Source of the DNA: Agrococcus pavilionensis RW1
Lineage (GTDB): Bacteria > Actinomycetota > Actinomycetes > Actinomycetales > Microbacteriaceae
Assembly: GCF_000400485.1 (NCBI RefSeq)
Contig: NZ_ASHR01000004.1
Span: 62,001 to 126,000, forward strand
Reading direction: 5' to 3'
Length of the DNA stretch: 64,000 nt
Of this stretch, positions 41,370 through 50,061 are shown piece after piece. How positions within the stretch are numbered: position 1 is the stretch's first letter; every line of letters starts with the position of its first letter. The notes beneath the pieces are model-generated. The model worked only from the letters and a program-made list of their open reading frames with translations. It searched no databases and had not been told where the DNA came from. The translations under genes were made by a program, and so were the position numbers.

Positions 41370-42388
41370 GCCGCCTCCTCCGGGTCGGCGTGCGCATCGC
41401 GCACGCGCTCGAGCCTCGCGCGCACGAGGGCGCGCTGCTCCTCGGGCCACACGACCTGCACGTCGGCGCCGAAGGCCGCGAGCTCGTCGGCGAGCAGGTG
41501 GCGGTCGGCGTGGTGCACGACGAGCAGCCCGTCCTCCTCGGTCGTGCCGGGCCGGTGGCGCAGCCGGATGTCGGCATCGCTGCCCGGCACGGCGAGCACG
41601 CCCACCGATGCCCCCGCCCAGATCTCCTCGAGCTTCGCGATCGCGCCGCTCGCCGCATCCGCCGGCACCTCGAACGGCGTGCGCGCCGCGCGATCCTTCA
41701 CGGGCGACACGATGCGCTGCATGAGGAACGTGCGCGAGTCCTCGGCGCCGAGGTCGAAGCCCACGAGCATCCAGCGCCCGCGGAACAGCACGGTCGCCCA
41801 CGGCTGCACCGTGCGCGTGCGCGGCGCGCGCTCGCCGGGCTTGAGGTAGTCGAAGACGACCTCGCGGCCGCGGTCGGCGGCGCGCTTGAGCGCCTGGAAC
41901 GCGCGCTCGCGCGGGCGCTGCCGCGGCAGCAGCACCTCGGCGACCGCCGGCTCCTCGATGCGGCCGGGCGTGCGCTCGAGCGGCAGTCCGCCCCGGAACT
42001 CCGGATCGGCGCGCAGCTTGAGGGCCGCGCGCTGCGCCTCCTCGGTGAGCCCGCCCTCGTGCCACACGCGCAGCGCGAGGTCGAGCAGCTCGCGCTCGTC
42101 GGCGTCGAACTGCAGCTCGGCGGGGTCGCCGAGCACGCCGTCGAGCACGCGGTAGCGCGCCTGCTGGTTGCTGTCGTCGCCCGGGGGCTGCACGACGTCG
42201 ATGACGATGCCGTGCTCGCGCAGCGCGTCCTTGTCGCGTTCGAACATGCGCTCGAGCGCGTCGCCGGGCGCCTGGCCCTGGTAGCCGGCGACGCGCTCGA
42301 AGAGCTCGTGCTTCGTGAAGCCGGCGCGCGCGTCGACGAGCGCGAGCAGCAGGGAGAACTGCCGCTCCTCAGCCTCGATCCTCGCCAT
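41366..42388 (-). CDS. pafB: WYL-domain transcriptional regulator PafB
   Basis: A 340-residue partner of PafC: N-terminal HTH (FSLLLALVDARAGFTKHELF), ERMFERDKDALREHGIVIDV, then the WYL core VVFDYLKPGERAPRTRTVQP, WATVLFRGRWMLVGFDLGAE and SRTFLMQRI, and a C-terminal WCX domain. It forms a heterodimer with PafC that activates DNA-repair genes. It lies just downstream of the FKBP lipoprotein gene. Confidence 0.9.
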   Translation of the reverse strand: MARIEAEERQFSLLLALVDARAGFTKHELFERVAGYQGQAPGDALERMFERDKDALREHGIVIDVVQPPGDDSNQQARYRVLDGVLGDPAELQFDADERELLDLALRVWHEGGLTEEAQRAALKLRADPEFRGGLPLERTPGRIEEPAVAEVLLPRQRPRERAFQALKRAADRGREVVFDYLKPGERAPRTRTVQPWATVLFRGRWMLVGFDLGAEDSRTFLMQRIVSPVKDRAARTPFEVPADAASGAIAKLEEIWAGASVGVLAVPGSDADIRLRHRPGTTEEDGLLVVHHADRHLLADELAAFGADVQVVWPEEQRALVRARLERVRDAHADPEEAA

Positions 42389-42401
42389 CAGCGCGCGAGC
42401 C

Positions 42402-43376
42402 TCACTCGGCGGGGTCGACCCGGTCGAGGATGTCGATGACGAACAGCAGGTGCTCGCCCTCGCCGATCGACGCGGGCCGTGTGGCCGGGTCGTCGTAGCC
42501 GAGCTCCTGCGGGATCGAGACGACGACCTGGCTGCCGACCGGCTGGCCGACGACCGCGTCGACGAAGCCGGGGATGAGGTTCGCGTCGGAGATGGTCATC
42601 TCGGTGGGGCTGCCCTTCTCCCACGACGAGTCGAAGACCTCCTCGGTCTCCCAGATGATGCCGGTGTAGTGCAGCAGCACGGTGTCGCCCTCGGCGACCT
42701 CGGGGCCGGTGCCCTCGATGCTCTGCATGACGGTGAGCTCGGCCGGCGGGGGCGAGCCCGGGAAGGTCACGCCGGGCTGCCCGTTCGGCGCGAGCGCGAT
42801 CGCGGGCATGCCCTGCTGGCCGGGGCGCGGGTTGCCCTCGGCGCGGCCGGGCCGCACGTCGCTCACGCCGAGCACGACGACGGCGGTGTCGGCGGGGGTG
42901 ATGTCCATCGACTCGGACGCCGCGCCCGGGCCGAAGAGCTCGGCGATCGTGGTCGTGAGCACGACGTGGCCGCCGGGGGCGGCGCACGCGACGGCCTGCG
43001 CGAGCACCGAGTCGCCGCCGACGCTCAGCCGCAGCGGGTTCGCCGCCGCGGCGCCGGAGCCGCCGGCGTACGAGGTCGAGATGAGCTCGCCCGTCTTGCC
43101 GGAGTAGACGACGTAGTTCGTGTCGACCGTGTCGCCGTCGGCGGCGCGCTCGCCCTCGCCGCCGAGCACCTGCGCCTGGTTGCCGTCGGTCACGAGCGGC
43201 ACCTGGAAGCTCGCCTCCGGAGCGTCCCCCGACGTGTCGACCGAGACCTCGCCGGTCGCGGCGCCCGGCTGCAGCAGCGGCTCGCAGCCGTCGAGGCCGC
43301 CGGCTGGCGCCTGGCACGCGGTGAGGCCGGCAGCTGCGACGAGCAGCGCGGCGATCGAGAGGGGGCGAGTGCGCAC
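42402..43376 (-). CDS. FKBP-type peptidyl-prolyl isomerase lipoprotein
   Basis: A 324-residue lipoprotein: signal peptide with lipobox GLTAC (Cys about 21). A weakly conserved first FKBP-like part (about 70-165) is followed by a clear C-terminal FKBP domain (about 220-320): EVAEGDTVLLHYTGIIWETE, VFDSSWEKGSPTEMTI, NLIPGFVDAVVGQPVGSQVV, and VVSIPQELGYDD. It should catalyse proline isomerisation of exported proteins. The start is GTG 43376 (AAAGG upstream). In related genomes it lies beside pafA; here it follows trmI directly. Confidence 0.88.
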   Translation of the reverse strand: MRTRPLSIAALLVAAAGLTACQAPAGGLDGCEPLLQPGAATGEVSVDTSGDAPEASFQVPLVTDGNQAQVLGGEGERAADGDTVDTNYVVYSGKTGELISTSYAGGSGAAAANPLRLSVGGDSVLAQAVACAAPGGHVVLTTTIAELFGPGAASESMDITPADTAVVVLGVSDVRPGRAEGNPRPGQQGMPAIALAPNGQPGVTFPGSPPPAELTVMQSIEGTGPEVAEGDTVLLHYTGIIWETEEVFDSSWEKGSPTEMTISDANLIPGFVDAVVGQPVGSQVVVSIPQELGYDDPATRPASIGEGEHLLFVIDILDRVDPAE

Positions 43377-43412
43377 GGCGAAGCCTTTCGAGGTGGGTGA
43401 ATCGCGCTCAGT

Positions 43413-44408
43413 CTAGCGGCGGCAGGCGCTCGCCCCGGCCTCGCCCTCGCCGAGGATCGCCTGAGCCTGCCGCTTCGCGTCGCGTACGGCACGACGCATC
43501 CGCTTGTCGCTCGGGGTGCGATCGCCGAGCGCGCCCGGCGTCCACGCCTCGATGTCGGCCTCAGCGAAGTCGGCCTTCGCGGCTCGGCGGCGGAACGACG
43601 GCAGCTCGACGCCGTCCGCGACGCGTCGTGCCGTCATCAGGAAGCCGGTGTGCGCGACCATGCGGTGGTCGGGCCGCACGGCGAGGCCCTCGACGTGCCA
43701 GCCGCGCACGAGCGTCTCGGAGGAGACGGGTGCCGTGAAGCGGCCGTCGGCGCGGATCGCCTCGACGGTGCGCGAGAGCTGCGTCACGGTCGCGACGTAC
43801 GCCAGCACGAGCCCGCCGGGGCGCAGGGCCTGCGCGGTCGCGTCGACGCACTCCCACGGCGCGAGCATGTCGAGCAGCACGCGGTCGGCCTCGCCGTCGG
43901 CGACGTGCTCGGGCAGCGCCTCGGCGAGGTCGCCGAGCACGGTCGTCCAGTTCTCGGGCCGCTCGCCGAAGAAGCCGGTGACGTTCGCCTCGGCGACGTC
44001 GCGGAACTCCTCGCGGCGCTCGAAGGAGACGAGCCGGCCCGTGCCGTGGAGCGCGCGCAGCAGCCAGAGCGAGAGGGCGCCCGAGCCGACGCCCGCCTCG
44101 ACGACCGTGAGGTCGGGGTGGATGTCGGCGAAGCCGAGGATGTGGGCGGCGTCCTTCGGGTAGATGATCGCGGCGCCGCGCGGCATCGACATGACGTAGT
44201 CGTGCAGGAGGGGCCGGATGGCGAGGTACGGCGCCTCGCCGACGTGCACGAGCGAGCCGTCGTCGAGCCCGATGAACGACTCGTGCGCGAGCGCGCCGTG
44301 CTGCGTGTGGAAGTGCTTGCCCTCGGTGAGCACGATCGTGTTGAGCCGCTGCTTCGGGCCGGTCAGCTGCACGACGTCGCCCCACTGGAAGGGGCCGGTC
44401 CTGCCCAT
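43413..44408 (-). CDS. trmI: tRNA (adenine-58-N1)-methyltransferase TrmI
   Basis: A 331-residue class I SAM methyltransferase: N-terminal GPFQWGDVVQLTGPKQRLNT and FHTQHGALAHESFIG, RPLLHDYVMSMPRGAAIIYP, then the SAM site VVEAGVGSGALSLWLLRA (about 105-122), LLDMLAPWECVD and GGLVLAYVATVTQL. It makes m1A58 in tRNA. The basic tail beyond residue 280 (KRMRRAVRDAKRQAQ) is an actinobacterial feature. ATG 44408 overlaps the HAD stop (TGATG). Confidence 0.92.
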   Translation of the reverse strand: MGRTGPFQWGDVVQLTGPKQRLNTIVLTEGKHFHTQHGALAHESFIGLDDGSLVHVGEAPYLAIRPLLHDYVMSMPRGAAIIYPKDAAHILGFADIHPDLTVVEAGVGSGALSLWLLRALHGTGRLVSFERREEFRDVAEANVTGFFGERPENWTTVLGDLAEALPEHVADGEADRVLLDMLAPWECVDATAQALRPGGLVLAYVATVTQLSRTVEAIRADGRFTAPVSSETLVRGWHVEGLAVRPDHRMVAHTGFLMTARRVADGVELPSFRRRAAKADFAEADIEAWTPGALGDRTPSDKRMRRAVRDAKRQAQAILGEGEAGASACRR

Positions 44409-45094
44409 CACGAGCGGGCCTCCGCGATCGCGGCGGCGAGGTCTGCGGGCGTGCGACCGGCGAGCGAGGGCCAGTGCACGATCCCGGGCACGCCCTGCAG
44501 GTCGACGGCGTGCGGCACGCCGATCGTCACGAGCCCGGCGGCGAGCGCGCTCGCCGCGCCCGTGCGCGAGTCCTCGATCGCGACCGCGTCGGACGCGCCG
44601 ACGCCGAGCAGCTCGAGCCCCCGCCGGTAGGGTTCCGGGTCGGGCTTGCCGCGCTCGCACTCGTCGCCCGCGACCGTCGCGTCGAACGGCGCTCCGCCGA
44701 GCGAGCGGGCGAGCGCCGCTTCGACGCGGTCGACGATCGAGCGCGTCGACATCGTCACGAGCGCGGTCGGCACGCCCTCGTCGCGGAGCGCGCGCAGCAG
44801 CTCGAGGGCGCCTGGTCGGGCGGGCAGCACGTCATCCATCCACGCGAGCACCTCGCCCACGAGCCGGTCGACGATCTCCTGCTCCCCCATCGGCACGCCG
44901 CGCTCGATGAAGTAGCGGGCGCCGTCCCACAGGTCGGAGCCGACGAGCGCCTCGGCATCGGCGGGCGTCCACTCGACGCCGTGCTCCTCGGCGAGCCGCG
45001 CCTCGGCGGCCATCCAGGCGGGCTCGGTGTCGACGAGCGTGCCGTCGAGGTCGAACAGCACGGCACCGATCGGTCTGGAGGGGGCTGGGGTCAC
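44408..45094 (-). CDS. HAD-superfamily phosphatase, beta-phosphoglucomutase-like
   Basis: A 228-residue HAD hydrolase: nucleophile motif FDLDGTLVDTEP (about 14-25), a helical cap, motif II TALVTMSTRS, motif III/IV KPDPEPYRRGLELLGV and AIEDSRTGAASALAAGL. It dephosphorylates a small sugar- or nucleotide-type phosphate. The start is GTG 45094. It leads a two-gene run with trmI and is divergent from PAC2. Confidence 0.88.
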   Translation of the reverse strand: MTPAPSRPIGAVLFDLDGTLVDTEPAWMAAEARLAEEHGVEWTPADAEALVGSDLWDGARYFIERGVPMGEQEIVDRLVGEVLAWMDDVLPARPGALELLRALRDEGVPTALVTMSTRSIVDRVEAALARSLGGAPFDATVAGDECERGKPDPEPYRRGLELLGVGASDAVAIEDSRTGAASALAAGLVTIGVPHAVDLQGVPGIVHWPSLAGRTPADLAAAIAEARS

Positions 45095-45100
45095 CGCGCC

Positions 45101-45106
45101 AGCCTA
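45101..45106 (-). promoter_or_regulatory. -10 hexamer TAGGCT
   Basis: TAGGCT on the minus strand ends 7 nt before GTG 45094. Confidence 0.5.
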
Positions 45107-45151
45107 GCCGGGCGGCATAGAGTGGGCGTCCGACGTGAGGAGGTGCCGGGC

Positions 45152-46087
45152 GTGGCACGAGGACCCATCGAGGGCCGCATCATGGTCGTCGCGTTCGAGG
45201 GCTGGACCGATGCCGGCGATGCGGCGAGCACCGCTGTGCGGCGGCTCGTCGAGGCGTGCGAGCTCGAGCCCTTCGACGAGATCGAGCCCGACGAGTACGT
45301 CGACTTCGCGATGCACCGGCCGGTCGTGCGCACGCTCGACGACGGCACGCGAGCGCTGCAGTGGCCCTCGACGATCGCGTACGCCCCCACGCGCCCCTCG
45401 GCGCGGAAGGCGCTCGCCGCCGACGCGGGCCTCGACGTCTCGAGCGGCAACGAGGGCGAGGTGTTCGCGCTCGTCGGTGCCGAGCCGAGCCGCAACTGGG
45501 CCGCCTACGCGGCGGAGTTCCTCGAGATCGCCCGCGGCTGCGAGGTCGAGGCGATCGTCTTCGTCGGCGCGATGCTCGCCGACGTGCCGCACACGCGCCC
45601 CATCGCGACCTCGATCTCGAGCGACAGCCGCGAGCTGCAGTCGCGGCTCGGCGTGCTGCAGAGCGAGTACGAGGGGCCGACGGGCATCATGACGGTGCTC
45701 TCGCTCGCCGCGCAGGACGCGGGCATCCAGACCGCCTCGCTCTGGGCATCCGTGCCGCACTACGTGCACAACGCCCCCGCCCCGAAGGCGGTCATCGCGC
45801 TGCTCGACCGGCTCTCCGAGATGATCGACGTGACCATCCCGCTCGGCGACCTCATCGAGCAGTCGGGCGAGTGGGAGCGCGGCATCGACGAGATCACCGA
45901 GCGCGACGACGACATGCGCGCCTACATCGGCAAGCTCGAGGAGCAGCGCGACGCGGTCGAGAGCCCCGAGGCCTCGGGCGAGGCGATCGCGCACGAGTTC
46001 GAGCGATTCCTGCGCGACGAGAACCGCCGCCCGCGGCCCGACGCGCAGGGCGACGGCGACCGGCCGGACGACGCGCCGCCCGTCTGA
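45152..46087 (+). CDS. PAC2-family protein
   Basis: A 311-residue PAC2 (proteasome assembly chaperone 2-like) protein: IMVVAFEGWTDAGDAASTAV, the EPDEYVDFAMHRPVVRTL segment, VGAEPSRNWAAYAAEFLEIA, VGAMLADVPHTRPIATSISS, then YEGPTGIMTVLSLAAQDAGI and SLWASVPHYVHNAPAPKAVI. The acidic tail is disordered. Its cellular job in bacteria is unknown; in archaea and eukaryotes the fold assists proteasome assembly. It is the only proteasome-linked gene here. GTG 45152 has GGAGG upstream. Confidence 0.85.
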   Translation: MARGPIEGRIMVVAFEGWTDAGDAASTAVRRLVEACELEPFDEIEPDEYVDFAMHRPVVRTLDDGTRALQWPSTIAYAPTRPSARKALAADAGLDVSSGNEGEVFALVGAEPSRNWAAYAAEFLEIARGCEVEAIVFVGAMLADVPHTRPIATSISSDSRELQSRLGVLQSEYEGPTGIMTVLSLAAQDAGIQTASLWASVPHYVHNAPAPKAVIALLDRLSEMIDVTIPLGDLIEQSGEWERGIDEITERDDDMRAYIGKLEEQRDAVESPEASGEAIAHEFERFLRDENRRPRPDAQGDGDRPDDAPPV

Positions 46088-46090
46088 GCC

Positions 46091-47350
46091 CTAGCGCCGC
46101 TCGACGGCGCGGAGGTCGATGCCCAGCAGCGCGTCGATCGCCGCGAGGCTGCCCTCGTCGGCGGGCGCCCGCAGCGCGAACGCGTCGACCGCCTGCAGCG
46201 CCGCCGGCGTGTTGAGGTCGTCCTGCAGCGTCACGCGCAGCCACGGCACGACGCTGTCGTCGCGCGAGGGGTCGTCGGCAGGGATCGCCGCCCACTCGAG
46301 CCACCGGTCGAGCCGGGCCTCGGCGGCCTCGAGCTCGCCCGGCATCCACTCCCAGTCGGAGCGCCAGTGGTGGTCGAGCAGCGCGAGCCGGATCGCAGCG
46401 GGCCGCGCTCCCTGCTCGCGCAGCCGCGAGACGAGCACGAGGTTGCCGCGCGACTTCGACATCTTCTCGCCCTCGAACGCGACGAGCCCGGCACTCAGCC
46501 GCACGTCGCTGAAGAGGTCGGCGCCGAGCGCGAGCGCGTGGTGGCCCTGCATCTCCTGGTGCGGGAAGCGCAGGTCGCGGCCGCCCGCCGCGACGGTGAA
46601 GGGCGCGCCGAGCTCGGCCATCGCGATGACGGTGCACTCGACGTGCCAGCCGGGCCGGCCGCGGCCGAGCGGCGAGTCCCAGGCCGGCTCCCCCGGCCGC
46701 TCGGCGCGCCACAGCAGCGGGTCGAGCGGCGAGCGCTTGCCCGGGCGGTCGGGGTCGCCGCCGAACTCGCGCGTGAGCTCGAGCATCTCGGCCTCGCTCG
46801 TGCGACTGCCCGCGCCCATGCGGAACTGCCGCGGGCGGCTCGCGTCGAACAGCACGTCGACGCCCGGGGCGTCGCCCGCCGGGAGCGTGTAGGCGTCGCC
46901 CGTCTCGAGCATCCGCTGCACCGCCTCGGCGATCGGCTCGATGCGCTCGGTGACCGCGACCCACGAGTCGGGCGGCAGGACGCGCAGGGCCGCCATGTCC
47001 TCGCGGAAGAGCTGCTGCTGCGCCTCGGCGAGCTCGCGCCAGTCGACCCCGTCGCGCGCCGCGCGCTCGAGCAGCGGGTCGTCGACGTCGGTCGAGTTCA
47101 TCGCCGTGCGCACCTCGAGCCCTGCGTCGAGCCACACGCGCGTGAGGGTGTCGAAGGCGAGGTAGGTGAAGGCGTGCCCGAGGTGCGTCGCGTCGTAGGG
47201 CGTGATGCCGCACGTGTACATGGATGCGGTGGGGCCGGCCGGGACGACCGCCCTCCCGTCGCGCCGCACGTCGTGCACGCTCGGCCTATCTCCCTCGCCG
47301 TGGCCGAGCTCGGCGAGCGAGGGCACGGGGGGCCGTTGCCAGGAGCGCAT
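46091..47350 (-). CDS. mshC: cysteine:glucosaminyl-inositol ligase MshC (mycothiol synthesis)
   Basis: A 419-residue class I aminoacyl-tRNA-synthetase-like ligase. The MshC-specific signature is YTCGITPYDATHLGHAFTYL (Cys47 for zinc, HLGH as the HIGH motif), with zinc ligands in WHVECTVIAM (Cys239) and the KMSKS loop at 296-300 (EGEKMSKSRGN). It joins cysteine to GlcN-inositol using ATP, the third committed step of mycothiol synthesis. This makes the host a mycothiol-producing actinobacterium. ATG 47350 overlaps the UppP stop (TGATG). Confidence 0.95.
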   Translation of the reverse strand: MRSWQRPPVPSLAELGHGEGDRPSVHDVRRDGRAVVPAGPTASMYTCGITPYDATHLGHAFTYLAFDTLTRVWLDAGLEVRTAMNSTDVDDPLLERAARDGVDWRELAEAQQQLFREDMAALRVLPPDSWVAVTERIEPIAEAVQRMLETGDAYTLPAGDAPGVDVLFDASRPRQFRMGAGSRTSEAEMLELTREFGGDPDRPGKRSPLDPLLWRAERPGEPAWDSPLGRGRPGWHVECTVIAMAELGAPFTVAAGGRDLRFPHQEMQGHHALALGADLFSDVRLSAGLVAFEGEKMSKSRGNLVLVSRLREQGARPAAIRLALLDHHWRSDWEWMPGELEAAEARLDRWLEWAAIPADDPSRDDSVVPWLRVTLQDDLNTPAALQAVDAFALRAPADEGSLAAIDALLGIDLRAVERR

Positions 47351-48183
47351 CAGAGGGCCTCGATCCAGCCGGCGGAGAGGGCGACGAGCAGCACCGCGCC
47401 GAGCGCGATGCGGTAGATGACGAACGGGGCGAAGCTGCGGCGCGAGATCCACGCCATGAGCCAGCGGATGACGGCGAGGCCGACGAGGAAGGCGACGGCG
47501 GTCGCGAGGATCGTCGGTCCCCAGCCGAGGCCGATCGACGCGGGCTCGGTGAAGGCCTGGTACGCCTCGTAGAACCCGGAGCCGAAGACGGCGGGCACCG
47601 CGAGGAAGAACGCGTACTTCGCGGCGGCGGGCCGCTCGTAGCCGAGCGCGCGGCCCATCGTGACGGTCGCGCCCGAGCGCGAGACGCCGGGGATGAGCGC
47701 GAGCACCTGCGCGACGCCGATGAGCAGGCCGTCGCGGTAGGTCGTCGTCTCGAGCGTCTTGACGCGCTTGCCGAGCATGTCGGCGAGGCCGAGAATGACG
47801 CCGAAGACGATGAGCACCGTCGCCGTGATCCAGAGGCTGCGCAGCTGGTCGCGGATGAGGTCCTGGAAGAGCACGCCGGCGATGACGATCGGCACGGTGC
47901 CGATGATGACGAGCCAGCCCATCTTGACGTCGGGGTCGTCCTTCGCGACCGTGCCGCGGAGGGACCCGAACCACTTCGCGATGATGCGCGAGATGTCGCG
48001 CCAGAAGAAGATGACGACCGCGAGCTCCGTGCCGATCTGCGTGATGGCCGTGAACGTCGCACCGGGGTCCTCCGCGCCGGGCAGCAGCTCGCCCGCGATG
48101 CGCAGGTGGGCGCTCGACGAGATGGGCAGGAACTCGGTGGCGCCCTGCAGCACCCCGAGCACGATCGCGATCAGCCAGTCCAT
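47350..48183 (-). CDS. uppP: undecaprenyl-diphosphatase
   Basis: A 277-residue polytopic protein with about eight helices. Its catalytic motifs are GATEFLPISSSAHL (about 14-27) and PGVSRSGATVTMGRALG (about 145-161). It dephosphorylates undecaprenyl diphosphate for reuse in peptidoglycan synthesis and confers bacitracin tolerance (BacA). An SD, AGGGG, lies before ATG 48183. Co-transcribed with mshC. Confidence 0.95.
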   Translation of the reverse strand: MDWLIAIVLGVLQGATEFLPISSSAHLRIAGELLPGAEDPGATFTAITQIGTELAVVIFFWRDISRIIAKWFGSLRGTVAKDDPDVKMGWLVIIGTVPIVIAGVLFQDLIRDQLRSLWITATVLIVFGVILGLADMLGKRVKTLETTTYRDGLLIGVAQVLALIPGVSRSGATVTMGRALGYERPAAAKYAFFLAVPAVFGSGFYEAYQAFTEPASIGLGWGPTILATAVAFLVGLAVIRWLMAWISRRSFAPFVIYRIALGAVLLVALSAGWIEAL

Positions 48184-48205
48184 GGTCCCCTGGTCTGTAG
48201 GTGGG

Positions 48206-49498
48206 TCAGTAGGTCAGCAGCAGGTCTTCGAGCACGTCGGTGCCGAAGTCGAGCGCGTCGAGCGGCACCCGCTCGTCGACGCCGTGGAACATCGCGGCGA
48301 AGTCGAGGTCGGGCGTGAGCCGCAGGGGCGCGAACCCGTAGCCCGCGATGCCGAGCTCGGCGAGCGACTTGTTGTCGGTGCCGCCCGAGAGCATGTACGG
48401 CAGCACGGGCGCCTCGGGGTCGAAGCGGCCGAGCGAGGCGGCCATCGCGTCGACGAGCGCGCCGCCGAACGGGTGCTCGATGCCGATGTCGCCGTGCACG
48501 AGCTCGATCTCGATGCCCTCGCCGATGAGGTTTCGGATGGCGTCGATCGCCTCCCGCTCGCGGCCGGGCAGCGGGCGCACGTCGATGCGCGCCTCGGCGA
48601 CCGAGGGGATGACGTTGTGCTTGTAGCCCGCGTCGAGCATCGTCGGGTTCGCCGTGTGGCGGAGGCTCGAGCGCAGGAAGCGCGAGACGGTGCCGGTGCG
48701 CTCGGCGACCGCGTCGGGGTCGTCGTCGTCGACGCCGAGCAGCGAGGCGACCCGCGCGATGAGCTCGCGCGTCGTGTCGGTGAGCTCGACGGGGAACTCG
48801 TGCGCGCCGACCGCGGCGACCGCGGCGGCGAGCTTCGTCACCGCGTTGTCGCGCATGTGCTGCGAGCCGTGCGCGGCCGTGCCGCGAGCGCGGAGCAGGA
48901 TCCACTGCAGCGCCTTCTCGCCCGTCTGGAGGAGGTAGGCGCGGCGGCCGCCGACCTCGATCGAGTAGCCGCCGACCTCGCTGATCGCCTCGGTCGCGCC
49001 CTCGAAGAGCTCCGGGTGGTTGCGCACGAGCCACTGCGCCCCGTAGGCGCCGCCCGCCTCCTCGTCGGCGAAGAACGCGACGACGAGGCCGCGCCGGGGA
49101 CGGCGGCCGCTCGCGAGGATGCGCTCGAGTGCCGCGAGGATCATCGCGTCCATCTGCTTCATGTCGACCGCGCCGCGGCCCCACAGCAGGCCGTCGCGGA
49201 TCTCGCCCGCGAAGGGATCGACGCTCCACTCGCTCGCGTCGGCGGGCACGACGTCGAGGTGGCCGTGCACGACGAGCCGCGGCAGGCTCGGGTCCTCCCC
49301 GTCGATGCGGGCGACGACGCTCGCGCGGCGGGGCGCCGACTCGAAGGTCTCGCTCTCGACGCCCATCGACGCGAGCACCGCGCTCACGTAAGCCGCCGCA
49401 TCCGCCTCGCCGGACGATCGCCCACCGCCCCAGTTCTGCGTGTCGATGCGGATGAGGTCCCGGGCGAGCTGCACGGTGCGGGAGAGGCCATCGGTCAC
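48206..49498 (-). CDS. M20-family metallopeptidase (ArgE/DapE-like)
   Basis: A 430-residue di-zinc peptidase: VVHGHLDVVPADASEW (first metal Asp), LLWGRGAVDMKQMDAMILAA, catalytic Glu-Glu in FFADEEAGGAYGAQWLV, and the lid domain with LRARGTAAHGSQHM. C-terminal YMLSGGTDNKSLAELGIAGY holds the last ligand region. It removes acyl or amino-acid groups from small substrates; the exact one is unknown. The start is GTG 49498. It lies 22 nt upstream of uppP on the same strand. Confidence 0.88.
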   Translation of the reverse strand: MTDGLSRTVQLARDLIRIDTQNWGGGRSSGEADAAAYVSAVLASMGVESETFESAPRRASVVARIDGEDPSLPRLVVHGHLDVVPADASEWSVDPFAGEIRDGLLWGRGAVDMKQMDAMILAALERILASGRRPRRGLVVAFFADEEAGGAYGAQWLVRNHPELFEGATEAISEVGGYSIEVGGRRAYLLQTGEKALQWILLRARGTAAHGSQHMRDNAVTKLAAAVAAVGAHEFPVELTDTTRELIARVASLLGVDDDDPDAVAERTGTVSRFLRSSLRHTANPTMLDAGYKHNVIPSVAEARIDVRPLPGREREAIDAIRNLIGEGIEIELVHGDIGIEHPFGGALVDAMAASLGRFDPEAPVLPYMLSGGTDNKSLAELGIAGYGFAPLRLTPDLDFAAMFHGVDERVPLDALDFGTDVLEDLLLTY

Positions 49499-49504
49499 CG
49501 CTCA

Positions 49505-49510
49505 AGGCTA
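49505..49510 (-). promoter_or_regulatory. -10 hexamer TAGCCT
   Basis: TAGCCT on the minus strand ends 7 nt before GTG 49498. Confidence 0.5.
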
Positions 49511-49571
49511 GCCGCCCCGCACTCCCGGCCCCGTGCGCACCGGGTGGTCATCGACCCCCTCCGGAGCGTGC

Positions 49572-49577
49572 TAGAGT
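49572..49577 (+). promoter_or_regulatory. probable -10 of the tRNA-Leu promoter
   Basis: TAGAGT lies 34 nt before the tRNA; a -35-like ATCGAC is about 16 nt further upstream. Confidence 0.4.
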
Positions 49578-49611
49578 CATTTCTCGGTCCTGCAAAGGAA
49601 ACCGACACTCT

Positions 49612-49697
49612 GCGCGGGTGGCGGAATTGGCAGACGCGCTAGCTTGAGGTGCTAGTGCCCGTATTAGGGCGTGGGGGTTCAAGTCCCCCCTCGCGCA
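49612..49697 (+). tRNA. tRNA-Leu (anticodon GAG)
   Basis: An 86-nt class II tRNA. The acceptor stem GCGCGGG pairs with CTCGCGC (one G-U), with discriminator A at 49697 and no encoded CCA. The anticodon stem CTAGC/GCTAG carries the loop TTGAGGT with GAG at 49646-49648, reading CUC/CUU. The long variable arm folds as GCCC/GGGC, and the T arm is GGGGG-TTCAAGT-CCCCC. Confidence 0.97.
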
Positions 49698-49701
49698 CGA
49701 G

Positions 49702-49732
49702 AGAGGCCCGGAGCGATTCGCTCCGGGCCTCT
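49702..49732 (+). terminator. strong hairpin after tRNA-Leu
   Basis: AGAGGCCCGGAGCG (49702-49715) and CGCTCCGGGCCTCT (49719-49732) form a perfect 14-bp stem with a 3-nt loop, 4 nt after the tRNA, with a short mixed T-containing tail. Confidence 0.8.
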
Positions 49733-49779
49733 TCCCGTTCCTGGGGGAAGTCCCCCTCCCGCCGTCCAGCCGGCGCGGC

Positions 49780-49785
49780 TAGCGT
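49780..49785 (+). promoter_or_regulatory. -10 hexamer TAGCGT
   Basis: TAGCGT ends 7 nt before ATG 49792 of the PspC gene. Confidence 0.5.
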
Positions 49786-49791
49786 GAGCCC

Positions 49792-50034
49792 ATGGCCTCC
49801 ATCTTCGACTCCATCCGCCGGGCGGGCTTCCGCCGCGGCCCGCAGCGGATCCTCGCCGGCATCTGCGGCGGCATCGCCGCGAAGACGCGCATCAACGTGT
49901 GGCTCGTGCGCCTCGTCACGCTGCTGCTGTTCGCGCTGCCGGTCGTCGGCTGGGGCCTCTACGCGGTCGTGTGGTTGCTGACGCCGAACCACCGCGGCTC
50001 GATCCCGCTCGAGCGCTGGCTCGGACGCGGCTGA
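49792..50034 (+). CDS. PspC-domain membrane protein
   Basis: An 80-residue protein: RGPQRILAGICGGIAAKTRI (the PspC signature), then INVWLVRLVTLLLFALPVVG and a second hydrophobic stretch forming one membrane helix hairpin, ending in basic HRGSIPLERWLGRG. PspC domains take part in phage-shock/envelope-stress signalling; stand-alone small versions are common in actinobacteria. Confidence 0.88.
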   Translation: MASIFDSIRRAGFRRGPQRILAGICGGIAAKTRINVWLVRLVTLLLFALPVVGWGLYAVVWLLTPNHRGSIPLERWLGRG

Positions 50035-50061
50035 CGCGGCAGGCGCCGCATCGCTCGCGGC

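Noticed and set aside
49604-49616. ACTCTGCGCGGG near tRNA-Leu resembling the 40-bp repeat arm
   Set aside because: Only eight bases match and half lies in the tRNA acceptor stem, so chance is enough.
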